NCBI RefSeq assembly: GCF_026041215.1
Contig: NZ_JAPEIQ010000044.1
Span: 62,001-126,000 of the forward strand
From: Hoyosella sp. YIM 151337
Lineage (GTDB): Bacteria; Actinomycetota; Actinomycetes; Mycobacteriales; Mycobacteriaceae
Direction: 5' to 3'
Length of the DNA: 64,000 nt
In this document: positions 24,429 through 33,562 of the stretch, piece after piece
How the letters are laid out: every line of letters starts with the position of its first letter
Numbering within the stretch: position 1 is the first letter of the stretch
Position numbers and translations under genes: made by a program
The notes under the pieces: generated by a model
What the model saw: only the letters and a program-made list of their open reading frames with translations
Databases searched by the model: none
What the model was told of the DNA's origin: nothing

Positions 24429-25070
24429 CTACGGCCTGAACGTGTCGAGCGCGGGATCTACTGGCGCGACCCAGAAGAACTCGCCATCAGCGTCGTAGTC
24501 GTAAATCAAAGCAGAGCTTCCCGCTCGCAGCGGTGTCTCCTGCGCATGTTCGGCGGTTTGACGGACCTGGACGATCGCGGACGATCCATCCGGTGACGTC
24601 ACCTCCGCCTGCCCAAAATCAGGCCCCACACTGGAGGTTCTGACGACGCATATCTTCCCCACGAAATCAGCGCGCGACTGCGCCGGCACCTGATGAAACA
24701 CACGCTTGAGCGGCGCAATCAACACACGTGTGCCCACCATGGCAATGCATAGCGCAAACACCAGGACGCCAATCAGAGCGGCCACGAGGCCGGCGCCGCT
24801 CACTGCGCTGTCCATCAGAAGAACGCCGCCGACGATGCTAGCCAGCCAGGCAATTATCACGAAGAACGACAACGCTATCGTCACCGGAACGCCACCGAGG
24901 CCGAGCCCCTGCTGCCAGCCCGGCGCTGCGTCCGTATCAGCGTCGCCGTCCAAGACGTCGAGACCGGCACCCCCAACGAGGACGAGGAGCCAGTAAGCGA
25001 CCACCACGAAAAATGCGAAGGTGAAAATGACGGCGGGAAAACTGAACGCAGCGTCCAGCAAACCGCTCAT
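24429..25070 (-). CDS. NfeD/YqiJ-like membrane protein with OB-fold
   Basis: A 213-residue protein with three transmembrane segments (about 10-34, 61-87, 92-118) and a cytosolic OB-fold-like beta domain at about 135-200 (GKICVVRTSSVG, QAEVTSPDG, VQVRQTAE). NfeD-type proteins pair with SPFH/flotillin proteins and influence their assembly, and YqiJ is the close functional analogue. A longer frame reaches 25187, but ATG 25070 gives the normal N-terminus and follows a G-rich ribosome-binding site (GAGGGGG). First gene of the flotillin operon; divergent from zmp1 with a 161-bp shared upstream region. Confidence 0.85.
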   Translation of the reverse strand: MSGLLDAAFSFPAVIFTFAFFVVVAYWLLVLVGGAGLDVLDGDADTDAAPGWQQGLGLGGVPVTIALSFFVIIAWLASIVGGVLLMDSAVSGAGLVAALIGVLVFALCIAMVGTRVLIAPLKRVFHQVPAQSRADFVGKICVVRTSSVGPDFGQAEVTSPDGSSAIVQVRQTAEHAQETPLRAGSSALIYDYDADGEFFWVAPVDPALDTFRP

Positions 25071-25231
25071 TGTGCTGGCCCCCTCTGCCGTCATCGCGCC
25101 GCCGTGCGCCATTACCCCCGGGTTTGGATCGTTGCACACTCGGCAGCGCCTCACAACTGGTACGAGAATTCGCTGGCACCAACCCAATTACCGCTAGCCG
25201 CTGCCTGCGCTAACCAGGTATAGATGGTGGG

Positions 25232-27214
25232 GTGAGTAGCGCACTTGAACCGCAAGTCCAGGCCGGCGTGAAGTCCGGGATCGACCTTGACCATCGTGAC
25301 CCATTGACGCGCCCGCAGGACGACCTGTTCGAGCACGTCAACGGCAAATGGCTGACGGAGCACGTGATCCCGGCGGACCGGGCTCTCGACGGCGCGTTCC
25401 GCAAGCTCTTCGATGAGGCTGAAGAGAATGTGCGCGCGATTATCGAAAACGCTGCGGCCGCCGTGGAAGAGCCAGACTCCGACGCGGGCCGTATCGGCGG
25501 GCTGTACGCGAGCTTTATGGATGTCGCGCGCATCGGCGAGCGCGGCCTTGCGCCGCTGCACGCCGAGTTCGAGATGGTCGAGGCGGCAGACAGCCCGGAG
25601 GCACTCGCAGAACTCATGGGGTCACTGCAGCGCGCGGGCGCGGGCGGTGCCATCAGCTATTACATCAATACCGACGCGAAGAAGAGTGACCGCTACCTCG
25701 TCTATCTTTCGCAATCCGGCATCGGCCTGCCCGACGAGTCGTACTACCGTGACGGCCAGTACGCCGAGATCCGGGACAAGTACGTTGCACACATCGACCG
25801 GATGTTCTCGCTTTGTGAGACACCGGCGGCCGCCTCGCAGGTTTACGAACTAGAGCGGCAGCTTGCCGCTGGGCACTGGGACGTGGTGAAGCGGCGGGAT
25901 GCCGAGCTCAGTTACAACCTCTTCACCCTCGATCAACTCGTCGTGACTGCCCCTGGTTTTCCCTGGCGGAGCTGGATTCAAGGGCTAAGCGCCACCGAAT
26001 CTCACTTCGCTGAAGTCGTCGTTCGGCAGCCCGATTACCTGCGCACACTGAGCGAACTATGGTCCACGTTGCCGCTCGACAGCTGGAAAGCGTGGCTGAA
26101 GTGGCGAATTGTCAACACCCGCGCGCCATATCTCACCGACGATATTGTCGAAGCCAACTTCGATTTTCACGGTCGCACCCTGAGCGGCGCGGAGGTAATC
26201 AGAGACCGCTGGAAGCGAGGCGTATCGCTCATCGAGCACCTGCTGGGTGAGGCGGTCGGCAAGCTGTACGTCGAGCAGCACTTCCCTCCCACAGCAAAGT
26301 CGCGCATGCAGGAACTCGTCGACACGCTTATCGAAGCGTACCGGCAAAGCATCACCACTCTCGAATGGATGAGCCCGGAGACACGCCAAGCGGCGTTGCG
26401 GAAGCTGGAGAAGTTCACACCAAAGATCGGCTACCCCGATGCGTGGAAGGACTACTCGAATGTCGTCATCGATCGCACGGACCTCTACGGCAACGTGTGC
26501 CGGGGCAGCGCTGCGGAACATGACCGTGAATTTGCGAAGCTCGGTGGCCCGGTAGACCGTGGGGAGTGGTTCATGACTCCCCAAACCGTCAACGCCTACT
26601 ACAACCCCGGGATGAACGAAATCGTCTTCCCCGCTGCCATTCTGCAGCCACCGTTCTTCGACCTCGAGGCTGACGATGCAGCCAACTACGGCGGCATCGG
26701 CGCGGTCATCGGACACGAGATCGGGCACGGATTCGACGATCAGGGATCAAAATACGACGGCGATGGCAATCTGGTGAATTGGTGGACAGAGCAGGACCGC
26801 AAAGAATTCGGCGTGCGGACAACCGAACTCATTGCGCAATACAGCTCATTTGAGCCCAAGGCATTGCCTGGCAAGAAAGTGAATGGCGACTTCACTATCG
26901 GGGAGAATATCGGCGATTTGGGTGGCCTCGCTATCGCATTGAAGGCATACAAGATCGCCACCAATGGTTCAGAGCCGCCCGTGCTAGATGGCCTCACGGG
27001 CCTGCAGCGGGTGTTCTTCGGCTGGGCTCAAGTATGGCGGACGAAGGTCCGCAACGAAGAGGCTGAGCGTCGCCTGGCAACGGATCCGCACTCCCCGCCG
27101 GAGTTCCGGTGCAACGGCGTGATCCGCAACATCGACGACTTCTACGAAGCGTTTGATGTCAAGGAGGGTGACGCGCTGTTCCTCGATCCTGACCAGCGCG
27201 TAAAGATCTGGTAG
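25232..27214 (+). CDS. zmp1: M13 family zinc metallopeptidase (neprilysin/Zmp1-like)
   Basis: A 660-residue endopeptidase. The catalytic HEIGH motif is at 495-499 (His495, Glu496, His499), the third ligand is in ENIGDLGG (Glu558, Asp562), and the substrate-binding NAYYNP is near 450. The N-terminal M13 domain begins at about 25 (QDDLFEHVNGKWL). Length is almost that of M. tuberculosis Zmp1 (Rv0198c). There is no signal peptide, as in Zmp1, which reaches the cell surface by an unknown route. The GTG start follows a G-rich GGTGGG. The stop shares one base with the next gene's GTG. Mammalian-type C-terminal CxxW is replaced by VKIW. Confidence 0.93.
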   Translation: MSSALEPQVQAGVKSGIDLDHRDPLTRPQDDLFEHVNGKWLTEHVIPADRALDGAFRKLFDEAEENVRAIIENAAAAVEEPDSDAGRIGGLYASFMDVARIGERGLAPLHAEFEMVEAADSPEALAELMGSLQRAGAGGAISYYINTDAKKSDRYLVYLSQSGIGLPDESYYRDGQYAEIRDKYVAHIDRMFSLCETPAAASQVYELERQLAAGHWDVVKRRDAELSYNLFTLDQLVVTAPGFPWRSWIQGLSATESHFAEVVVRQPDYLRTLSELWSTLPLDSWKAWLKWRIVNTRAPYLTDDIVEANFDFHGRTLSGAEVIRDRWKRGVSLIEHLLGEAVGKLYVEQHFPPTAKSRMQELVDTLIEAYRQSITTLEWMSPETRQAALRKLEKFTPKIGYPDAWKDYSNVVIDRTDLYGNVCRGSAAEHDREFAKLGGPVDRGEWFMTPQTVNAYYNPGMNEIVFPAAILQPPFFDLEADDAANYGGIGAVIGHEIGHGFDDQGSKYDGDGNLVNWWTEQDRKEFGVRTTELIAQYSSFEPKALPGKKVNGDFTIGENIGDLGGLAIALKAYKIATNGSEPPVLDGLTGLQRVFFGWAQVWRTKVRNEEAERRLATDPHSPPEFRCNGVIRNIDDFYEAFDVKEGDALFLDPDQRVKIW

Positions 27215-27774
27215 TGGCAATGTTTGGGCTGTTCAGCGTGCCACTGCGAGCCGCGGAATCGATCGCCGCCGCTGCACGCGAGACAGCCGCCCACGCCATT
27301 ACCGGCATCAGCAGCCGGGCTACCGAGACCGTCCACACTGTCGATGTCCGCGGCCAGCTATCCGTCCTGCAGCACATCGTGCAAAGCGGCATGCTGGATC
27401 CCAACGGGCCGGTAGACCGGTTGCTTCAGCGGGGCGGCCTGCTGGAGCAACTCGCCCGGGAAGACGGCGTCGTCGAGCGGCTCATCGAGCGTGACGGTCC
27501 GCTCGACAGACTCCTTGAACGCGAAGGCCTACTCGCGAAAGTCACCGAACGCGACACCCTTGAACGGCTCATTGCGCTGACCGACACCCTCGATCGCCTA
27601 GGGCCGGCCTTGGACCGCATCGGCCCTGCCCTGGATATGCTGAACGCCCGAATCGCTACGCTGCAAGACCTCGTCGCACCGGGGACCACCGTGGGTGACC
27701 TGGTCGCCCGGTTCCCATTTCGTCGCCGTCCGCCTGCACCCCCAAGCTCGGGCCGTTCGGCCCCGGAAGCCTAA
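27214..27774 (+). CDS. Hypothetical protein with tandem amphipathic repeats
   Basis: A 186-residue protein I do not recognise. Residues 60-125 are a run of degenerate 10-13-residue repeats with the pattern (G/D)-x-(L/V)-(D/E)-R-L-(I/L)-(Q/E)-R (DRLLQRGG, ERLIERDG, DRLLEREG, ERLIALTD). They predict a long amphipathic helix or stacked hairpins. A second weak repeat RLGPALDRIGPALDML follows at about 130-145. The C-terminus is Pro/Arg-rich. It shares a base with the zmp1 stop, so the two are translationally coupled, and it may be a partner or localisation factor for the peptidase. Its stop overlaps the convergent acyltransferase gene by four bases. Confidence 0.7.
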   Translation: MAMFGLFSVPLRAAESIAAAARETAAHAITGISSRATETVHTVDVRGQLSVLQHIVQSGMLDPNGPVDRLLQRGGLLEQLAREDGVVERLIERDGPLDRLLEREGLLAKVTERDTLERLIALTDTLDRLGPALDRIGPALDMLNARIATLQDLVAPGTTVGDLVARFPFRRRPPAPPSSGRSAPEA

Positions 27775-28967
27775 GCGCTTTTCGCCAGCGCAGGGCCTTT
27801 CGGCGCAGTGCCCCGCAGCTTGGGCGGCAGTTCGAAGAGCCACGTCAGTCGCATCGCAACAAGTGCTTTGTGCAGGTACAGCGCCAGCATGATCGTGGCG
27901 ATAACCACAAGCGCAGGTGTCGCCAGCTGAAGCGCGGGCAACTCTGCGACGATCGGCACCTTGATGAGGCCGTAAACGAGTATCGCGATCACGATGTCGA
28001 GCATCAGATACACGGGCAGTGTGTTCTTGCCGACGGTGTTGAGTAGCCCCCCGAACCAGGTACCGGCGAGGCGTGACGCGACGAGCACACCCGCGACGAG
28101 ACCCGCCGTCGTAAGCACGACTTTCAGCCCAGGTACTCCGACGGGCAGGGCTTCCTTGAGGAGGTAGTAGATGCCTGCGTAGAGCGCCACCGAAGCGGAG
28201 ATCCAGAGCAGCGTGTTCCGGTTACTGATCCGGATAATCACGGTTCGCAGGTGCAGGCCGAGCAGGAAGTACACGAAGTACTCAGCCAGGTTGTTCCACG
28301 ACCAGCTGACAACCGGGAAGTACTGGGAATAGATATTCAGTGCTACCGCCACACCCAGCTGAACAGCTACCGGCAGTTTGGTGATCAGCTTCGCGGCGAC
28401 CGCGAAGACTGCCAGGCCGTAGATGAACCACAGCGCGCTATTCGGTATGTATAGCCCGCTCACGATATTCGCGAGGGTTGCGTACCCGTCATGCCGGACT
28501 TCAGCGGGCAAAACGTTGTGGACGGCGAAGAAGACGACCAGCCACAGCGCGTATAGGTAGAAGAGGTGGGCGACGCGACTGCGCAGCATCTTTGGCCACG
28601 TCATCGCGATCATGCCTTGTGCGAACAACCCGGACGCCACAAAAAAGAGCGGCATGCGGATCGGTTGCAGCACGCCGTTGATAGTGCGCCAGAAATCCGG
28701 CGCGAGGTCCTTGGTGACGAGCATGTTCACGGCGTGCAGCAGCACGACGAGAACGATGGTCATGCCTTTCGCGATGTCCACCCACTGCACACGCGGCTGT
28801 TTCCCTTTCGCCGCCACGTGGTGCGTGGCGGCGCGCGTGGGCGGCTGACGGTCGTCGAGCAGGCGCGCGCCAGCTACCTCGGGTGCGGAACCGGCGCCGC
28901 TCGGCCGCGGTTCGGACACCGCGACTGAACCAGCCAGTGCGGTACCTTTCTGCGGTGACGCCAGCAT
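27771..28967 (-). CDS. Acyltransferase family 3 (OafA/OpgC-like) membrane protein
   Basis: A 398-residue polytopic membrane protein with about ten hydrophobic segments after a 60-residue cytosolic, Pro/Arg-rich N-terminus. The segment RVQWVDIAKGMTIVLVVLLH at 59-78 is the hallmark start of acyltransferase 3 enzymes (conserved R/D and the His at the end of the first helix), followed by LQPIRMPLFFVASGLFA. Such enzymes O-acylate cell-surface sugars or lipids. GGGAGATGG before ATG 28967 supports the start. Acceptor unknown; mycobacterial-type envelope glycans are plausible. Confidence 0.82.
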   Translation of the reverse strand: MLASPQKGTALAGSVAVSEPRPSGAGSAPEVAGARLLDDRQPPTRAATHHVAAKGKQPRVQWVDIAKGMTIVLVVLLHAVNMLVTKDLAPDFWRTINGVLQPIRMPLFFVASGLFAQGMIAMTWPKMLRSRVAHLFYLYALWLVVFFAVHNVLPAEVRHDGYATLANIVSGLYIPNSALWFIYGLAVFAVAAKLITKLPVAVQLGVAVALNIYSQYFPVVSWSWNNLAEYFVYFLLGLHLRTVIIRISNRNTLLWISASVALYAGIYYLLKEALPVGVPGLKVVLTTAGLVAGVLVASRLAGTWFGGLLNTVGKNTLPVYLMLDIVIAILVYGLIKVPIVAELPALQLATPALVVIATIMLALYLHKALVAMRLTWLFELPPKLRGTAPKGPALAKSA

Positions 28968-29115
28968 TCCACCATCTCCCTTTTGTCTGTTTTTAGTCGG
29001 GGAGAGTTGCGCGCCGACGCGGAAAACAGGTGAATCGCGGCGCTCCGACCTGAGAAAAGGGTAAAAGCCCAGGCCGGAGAGCGGAAGACCGGTGCAGTGA
29101 AAGTCACAAAGAAAA

Positions 29116-30498
29116 CTATGCGGTTTCTTTACCTACTCGTTGTTCCAGAGACACCAGTGCATCGTCTAAGTAAGTGAGGATCCGCTGCAGGTGCGGCACC
29201 GACTTCCGGCAGCCGACAACACCAAAATCCAGGTTCCCAGCATTGCTGGTCAGTGTGATGTTCAGCGCCAAGCCGTCCATTGCGATCGACAGCGGGTAGA
29301 TCCCGTCGAGGCGGGCGCCATCCCAGTACAGCGGCTTCTTAGGCCCTGGAACGTTCGAGATCACAATATTGAACGGCGGCGGAGCGTGCGAAACATACCC
29401 CGGAAACGGGGCAAACGCGAGTGGAGCGACCATGAAAGCACCCACAGCCATCGCCTGCAAAGGACTCAATCCGGTAAGCATTCGCTTCGCCTGACGCATC
29501 GAATTCGTAATGCATTCGAGACGGTCAATAGGGTCCTCGAGGTGGGTTCCGAGGTTGGCGAGAACGCTTGTCACCGCGTTGCCGCCATTGGACTCAGCGA
29601 CGAGGCTGTGCAGCGAGACCGGCACCATCGCGATGAGAGGTTCGTCAGGCAGCGCGTTCTGAGAGATCAGGTAGTCACGCAGTGCGCCGCCACACATCGC
29701 AAGGACAACATCGTTGAGTGTGCACTCGGTCGCTTTCCCCACTTCCCTGATCCGCTCGATCGGCCAGGATTGTGCGGCGAACCGGCGCGCCCCTCCGATC
29801 GGAACATTGAACATGGTGCGGGGGGCGCGCAGTGGCAGCACCATGTCGCGTTCGCGCACTGCTTGCCAGCTGATGCGAGCAGCAGCCGGAACCCCGCCCG
29901 CGACGTCACCAACGAGGTCGGCGCCAGCTTTGGCGAGACCCAGTGGGTTGAATACGGCCGTTTTCCCGGCCTTCTGCTTTCGCGTCTGCGGCGCAAACGG
30001 AGCCGGCGTCCCCACAGCCTCCGGATCTTCGAGGAGCACCCGCTGCAGCGTCCGGAGCGCAGACACCCCGTCGATGAGCGCGTGGTGAACCTTCGTGTAG
30101 ACGGCGAACCGGCCGTCTTCGAGGCCTTCGATAACGTGCGCTTCCCAAAGCGGCCGGTGGCGGTCCAGCAGCGAGCTGTGCCACCGGGACGTCATCGCGA
30201 ACAGCTCGCGTATGCGGCCCGGCTGCGGCAGCGCGGAAAGCTGGACGTGATAGTCGAGATCGATATCGCTGTCGGTAGTCCAGAAGAGATTTCTCGGCGT
30301 ATTGAAAGGCGTGCCGGGGCGGCGCCGAAATTTATCCGCGACCTCCGGCGTGTCGAGTAGCTGCTGGTAGCGTTCGCGGACAAACTCGGCCCCAGCACCT
30401 TCCGGCGGAGAAAAGAGTTCGAGTCCACCAACATGCATGGGATGTTCACGACTCTCAATTGCAAGAAACATAAAGTCTTGCGGCAGCATCAGAGCCAT
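29116..30498 (-). CDS. Wax ester synthase/diacylglycerol acyltransferase (WS/DGAT)
   Basis: A 460-residue acyl-CoA-dependent acyltransferase forming triacylglycerol or wax ester storage lipids. It begins LPQDFMFLAIESREHPMHVG. The catalytic motif HHALIDG lies at 138-144 (His138, His139, Asp143). The C-terminal domain includes NIVISNVPGP near 375 and a Tgs-type ending. A longer frame from 30561 is rejected; ATG 30498 has GGAAGG seven bases upstream and matches family N-termini. A second WS/DGAT lies at 62988-64000 and shares long near-identical stretches. Divergent from the HSL-type hydrolase gene, which suggests co-regulated lipid storage and turnover. Confidence 0.92.
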   Translation of the reverse strand: MALMLPQDFMFLAIESREHPMHVGGLELFSPPEGAGAEFVRERYQQLLDTPEVADKFRRRPGTPFNTPRNLFWTTDSDIDLDYHVQLSALPQPGRIRELFAMTSRWHSSLLDRHRPLWEAHVIEGLEDGRFAVYTKVHHALIDGVSALRTLQRVLLEDPEAVGTPAPFAPQTRKQKAGKTAVFNPLGLAKAGADLVGDVAGGVPAAARISWQAVRERDMVLPLRAPRTMFNVPIGGARRFAAQSWPIERIREVGKATECTLNDVVLAMCGGALRDYLISQNALPDEPLIAMVPVSLHSLVAESNGGNAVTSVLANLGTHLEDPIDRLECITNSMRQAKRMLTGLSPLQAMAVGAFMVAPLAFAPFPGYVSHAPPPFNIVISNVPGPKKPLYWDGARLDGIYPLSIAMDGLALNITLTSNAGNLDFGVVGCRKSVPHLQRILTYLDDALVSLEQRVGKETA

Positions 30499-30649
30499 TC
30501 GTTCGCCTTCCCCCCAGAGCGCCGTGGACCGCTGGTCACATACGAAACGTTTAAGAAACAACTACGTAACGAAGTGATGCTTTTCACGATGATCCGTTGT
30601 ACATTACATCGACCTGACCCGTACGACGACGAACGGAGGCGACAGAGTG

Positions 30650-31717
30650 ATGTCTAACCACATGCGTCACACGCGCCCCCTCCGTCTCGTGGGGAACACC
30701 GCGACCGCGCAGGCATTTCCGCAGCACTCCCACATCGTGCGCGAGAATTATGTCGGCGTCAGCCTACAGGCGGTAGCCCTCGCGTCGACGTTGCGACTCA
30801 CAGTGCGGCCGTTCTTGTCCGTGTGGGCGAAATGGCCACACCTGCCGTGGCCGACTGGCATCGTTGACCTCGCCGGTTCGGTCTTGCCTCCGGTACCCGG
30901 CACCCGATACCGGCCCGTCCAGTTACCCCAGTGCAAAGCCGAATGGGTCCGCGCTGAGGACGTCAACACTCATCGCGTTGTCCTCTATCTGCACGGTGGC
31001 GCATTCGTCACCTGCGGCCTCCGCACCCACCGGCGCATGGTCTCGCTGATCTCTGCGTCGGCGCAGTCCCCAGTACTCAGCGTTGATTACCGGATGCTGC
31101 CGCGGCACACGATCAACCACGCCATCGAAGACGGCGTGTCCGCGTACCGCTGGCTGCTGCGGCGCGGTTACCGGCCCGACCAGATCGTCATCGCGGGCGA
31201 TTCGGCTGGCGGGTATCTCACGTTTATGGTCACCCTGGCCTTGCGGGCGCAAGGCATGCCCATGCCAGCCGGGCTCGTTGCGCTGTCCCCTCTTACGAAC
31301 CTGAATCCCGCATCGAAGCTGGCGCACGAAAACTCGACCAAGTGCGCGCTGTTCGCCGCAGATGTCCTCAACGTATTCACGGAGTATGCCGACCGCGTGG
31401 AACAGCGCTTGCTCATTGGCGGCGAGCCAGGCCCACGAGTATGCCCCGTGGATAGTGATCTCAGCGGCCTGCCGCCCACACTCCTGCAGGTAGGCTCCAC
31501 CGAAATGCTCTACTCCGACTCCGAGATCATGGCGGAACGGCTGTCGCATTACGGCGTCGACGTCAGCTTGCAGGTGTGGGAACGCCAAGTCCACGTGTTC
31601 CAGGCCGCTGCCGGACTTGTCCCGGAATCGTCACGCGCGATTCGCGAAATCGGCCGCTTCGTGCGCGAGTCGGTCCCCATTCAGTCCTTCGGCCGGTCAC
31701 GGTCCTTGCTCGGCTGA
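30650..31717 (+). CDS. HSL-type alpha/beta hydrolase (lipase/esterase)
   Basis: A 355-residue esterase of the hormone-sensitive-lipase family. The oxyanion-hole motif HGGAF follows VVLYL near 112-120, the nucleophile is in GDSAGG near 186-191, and the Asp/His pair is expected in the last 80 residues (His in RQVHVFQ). It is similar in organisation to mycobacterial Lip enzymes. An in-frame GTG lies three bases upstream; GGAGG at 30636-30640 could serve either. The divergent position next to WS/DGAT fits triacylglycerol or ester mobilisation. The 3' end overlaps the convergent polymerase gene by 37 bp. Confidence 0.87.
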   Translation: MSNHMRHTRPLRLVGNTATAQAFPQHSHIVRENYVGVSLQAVALASTLRLTVRPFLSVWAKWPHLPWPTGIVDLAGSVLPPVPGTRYRPVQLPQCKAEWVRAEDVNTHRVVLYLHGGAFVTCGLRTHRRMVSLISASAQSPVLSVDYRMLPRHTINHAIEDGVSAYRWLLRRGYRPDQIVIAGDSAGGYLTFMVTLALRAQGMPMPAGLVALSPLTNLNPASKLAHENSTKCALFAADVLNVFTEYADRVEQRLLIGGEPGPRVCPVDSDLSGLPPTLLQVGSTEMLYSDSEIMAERLSHYGVDVSLQVWERQVHVFQAAAGLVPESSRAIREIGRFVRESVPIQSFGRSRSLLG

Positions 31718-32718
31718 ACACGCTTCGGCTCGCCTGGCATTTTCGGATAGTTCGGTGGATACGGGAGTTCACCCTCCCCGTTGTCGTCATCGCGCGCAAA
31801 CCACTCAAGCAACGGGTCAAGTGAGTACTGACGCTCGTGCAGATTCGCGTGCGGATCGCCCCGCTCGCTCACGAGACCCGGCACCGTCGAGATCGTGAAC
31901 TCATCCGGATCCGCAGCATCAAGTTCCTGCCACGTCAGTGGCGCGGAGACTGTCGCGATTGGCGTCTTGCGCGCCGAATATGCCGAGGCAACGGTGCGGT
32001 CGCGCGCGTTCTGGTTGTAGTCGATGAAGATGCGTTCACCGCGCTCTTCCTTCCACCATGCCGCGGTGGCGAGGTCGTCACTGCGGCGGACCACTTCGCG
32101 GGCGAGGGCAATCCCCGCCCTGCGTACCTGGATGAAGTCCCAGCGAGGCTCGATCGGCACCGTGACGTGTATGCCGCGGCCGCCCGACGTCTTCACAAAG
32201 CCCTCATACCCCAGCTCTCCTAATATCGGGTTGAGGACATCTCGAGCAATGGTCCGTGCTTCGGAGAATCCGGTACCCGGCTGAGGATCGAGGTCCACAC
32301 GCAGCTCATCGGGCCTGTCCGTGTCAGTGCATAACACCGGCCACGGATGAAAGGTAATTGTCCCCAGGTTCGCGGCCCACACGACGTCGGCTGCAGCGGT
32401 CACGCGCAACGCCTCCGCCGTTCGGCCCGAGGGAAACGTCACCGTGCACGACTTCACGTGGTCCGGGCGCCGCGCCGGTACACGCTTCTGGTATATCTCC
32501 TCGCCTTCGACGCCGTCCGGGAACCGCTGCAGGTTTGTCGGACGGTCACGCAACGCAGCGAGGATCGGCCCCTGCCCGGAAATATCAGCCATGGCACGGT
32601 AGTACTCCACCAGATGCCGCTTCGTGCCGCCAGACGCACCGAGCCGCGGATAATAGATCTTGTCAGGATTCGACAACCGCACCTGCGTACCACCGACGTC
32701 CAGCATTTCCGCGCTCAT
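31681..32718 (-). CDS. Stand-alone LigD-type primase-polymerase (PolD)
   Basis: A 345-residue archaeo-eukaryotic primase-like polymerase, related to the Pol domain of LigD and to mycobacterial PolD/Prim-PolC proteins. The metal-binding motif VDLDPQPG places Asp142 and Asp144 at the active site. SGGRGIHVTVPI near 185 is the nucleotide-binding motif, and IDYNQNARDRTVAS near 240 carries the third acidic residue. Such enzymes prefer ribonucleotides and add or fill bases at DNA breaks. It sits 2.2 kb from ligD and 4.6 kb from ku, so a role in end joining is likely. Confidence 0.9.
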   Translation of the reverse strand: MSAEMLDVGGTQVRLSNPDKIYYPRLGASGGTKRHLVEYYRAMADISGQGPILAALRDRPTNLQRFPDGVEGEEIYQKRVPARRPDHVKSCTVTFPSGRTAEALRVTAAADVVWAANLGTITFHPWPVLCTDTDRPDELRVDLDPQPGTGFSEARTIARDVLNPILGELGYEGFVKTSGGRGIHVTVPIEPRWDFIQVRRAGIALAREVVRRSDDLATAAWWKEERGERIFIDYNQNARDRTVASAYSARKTPIATVSAPLTWQELDAADPDEFTISTVPGLVSERGDPHANLHERQYSLDPLLEWFARDDDNGEGELPYPPNYPKMPGEPKRVQPSKDRDRPKD

Positions 32719-32781
32719 GCCGCCAATACTGCCCGAGATCAGTTGCTTCGGGTGGCAAACCGGGTCCAGTCAGCGGATCCG

Positions 32782-33453
32782 CTAGCCGTCGCTGTCCAGC
32801 GAATTCAGCGCGGACTCCGCTTCCTGGAGTTTCCTTTTCAGTTCGTCGACGCGCTTGGCAGCGGCCTCACGCGCGGCGCTTAAGGCGTTTTCGACAGTCT
32901 TGACGGCAGCCGGGTTTTGCAGCTCGCGCACCGCACGCACCACAACATCCGGCTGGATGCGTGCGGGCTTGAGCTGCTGCCCACCCGGCCGCTCCACCTC
33001 AAGTGTCCACTCGCCGGATTCATCGGACCGGAGAATGAGCGCGCAAGGGCCCGCTTTGCTGGCTGCGCGCCGGCGCACGGGTGCCGGCACTGATACTTCC
33101 GGAGGCCGGGGCGGTTCGGCGGGGGCCCCGGCCGCGCGTTTGCTGGGCGCCTTCCGGGTGCTGGATTTGGCTGGCGGGGCTTTCTTTGGTTCAGCGGGGG
33201 CCGCCTTGGTGCGGCGCAGCTCCTCAGCTTCGAATGGAATCTCGTCATCGACGCCGCGCGGGCGAACAATCACCGTACGCCCATCGACGGCGACCACCCG
33301 GGCGGACGCGCCCGCTTCGAGACCCTGTCCCGGCAGCGGTTCACGCAGGTAGACCGTGGCGCGTTTGCCAGCTGCCACAGTGTCCGCGAGTTCACGCAGT
33401 TGTTCATCCGTGAGATGTGTTGTCGGCTTTGCGGCTTTAGGTGTCGTTGCCAT
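32782..33453 (-). CDS. DUF6319-like protein with basic linker and coiled coil
   Basis: A 223-residue protein in three parts. An N-terminal region of about 75 residues contains LTDEQLRELADTVAAGKRATVYLREP and a small beta barrel. A low-complexity Lys/Ala/Pro linker spans about 80-130. The C-terminal part ends in a coiled coil (VENALSAAREAAAKRVDELK). It resembles the actinobacterial DUF6319 family, whose function is unknown. The basic linker could bind DNA, which would fit the neighbouring end-joining genes, but this is inference. ATG 33453 is used rather than the GTG nine bases upstream. Confidence 0.7.
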   Translation of the reverse strand: MATTPKAAKPTTHLTDEQLRELADTVAAGKRATVYLREPLPGQGLEAGASARVVAVDGRTVIVRPRGVDDEIPFEAEELRRTKAAPAEPKKAPPAKSSTRKAPSKRAAGAPAEPPRPPEVSVPAPVRRRAASKAGPCALILRSDESGEWTLEVERPGGQQLKPARIQPDVVVRAVRELQNPAAVKTVENALSAAREAAAKRVDELKRKLQEAESALNSLDSDG

Positions 33454-33562
33454 ACACCACATTGTGTACGGGAGTGACGAAATCGGCGTTTCCGGGTTCG
33501 GTTTTCCCGTGTTAAGGAGTTAACCTACATGCTGAGCGAATGAGCTCTGTCCAGGGGGTTTA

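Noticed and set aside
16758-25070. Flotillin/AAA operon as a phage-defence system
   Set aside because: There is no nuclease, toxin or other effector domain and no defence-island neighbours; membrane organisation explains the parts better.
33452-33467. TACAC/GTGTA dyad at the DUF6319-like start as an SOS box
   Set aside because: The actinobacterial LexA site is TCGAAC-N4-GTTCGA; this 5-bp dyad does not resemble it and is short enough to be chance.
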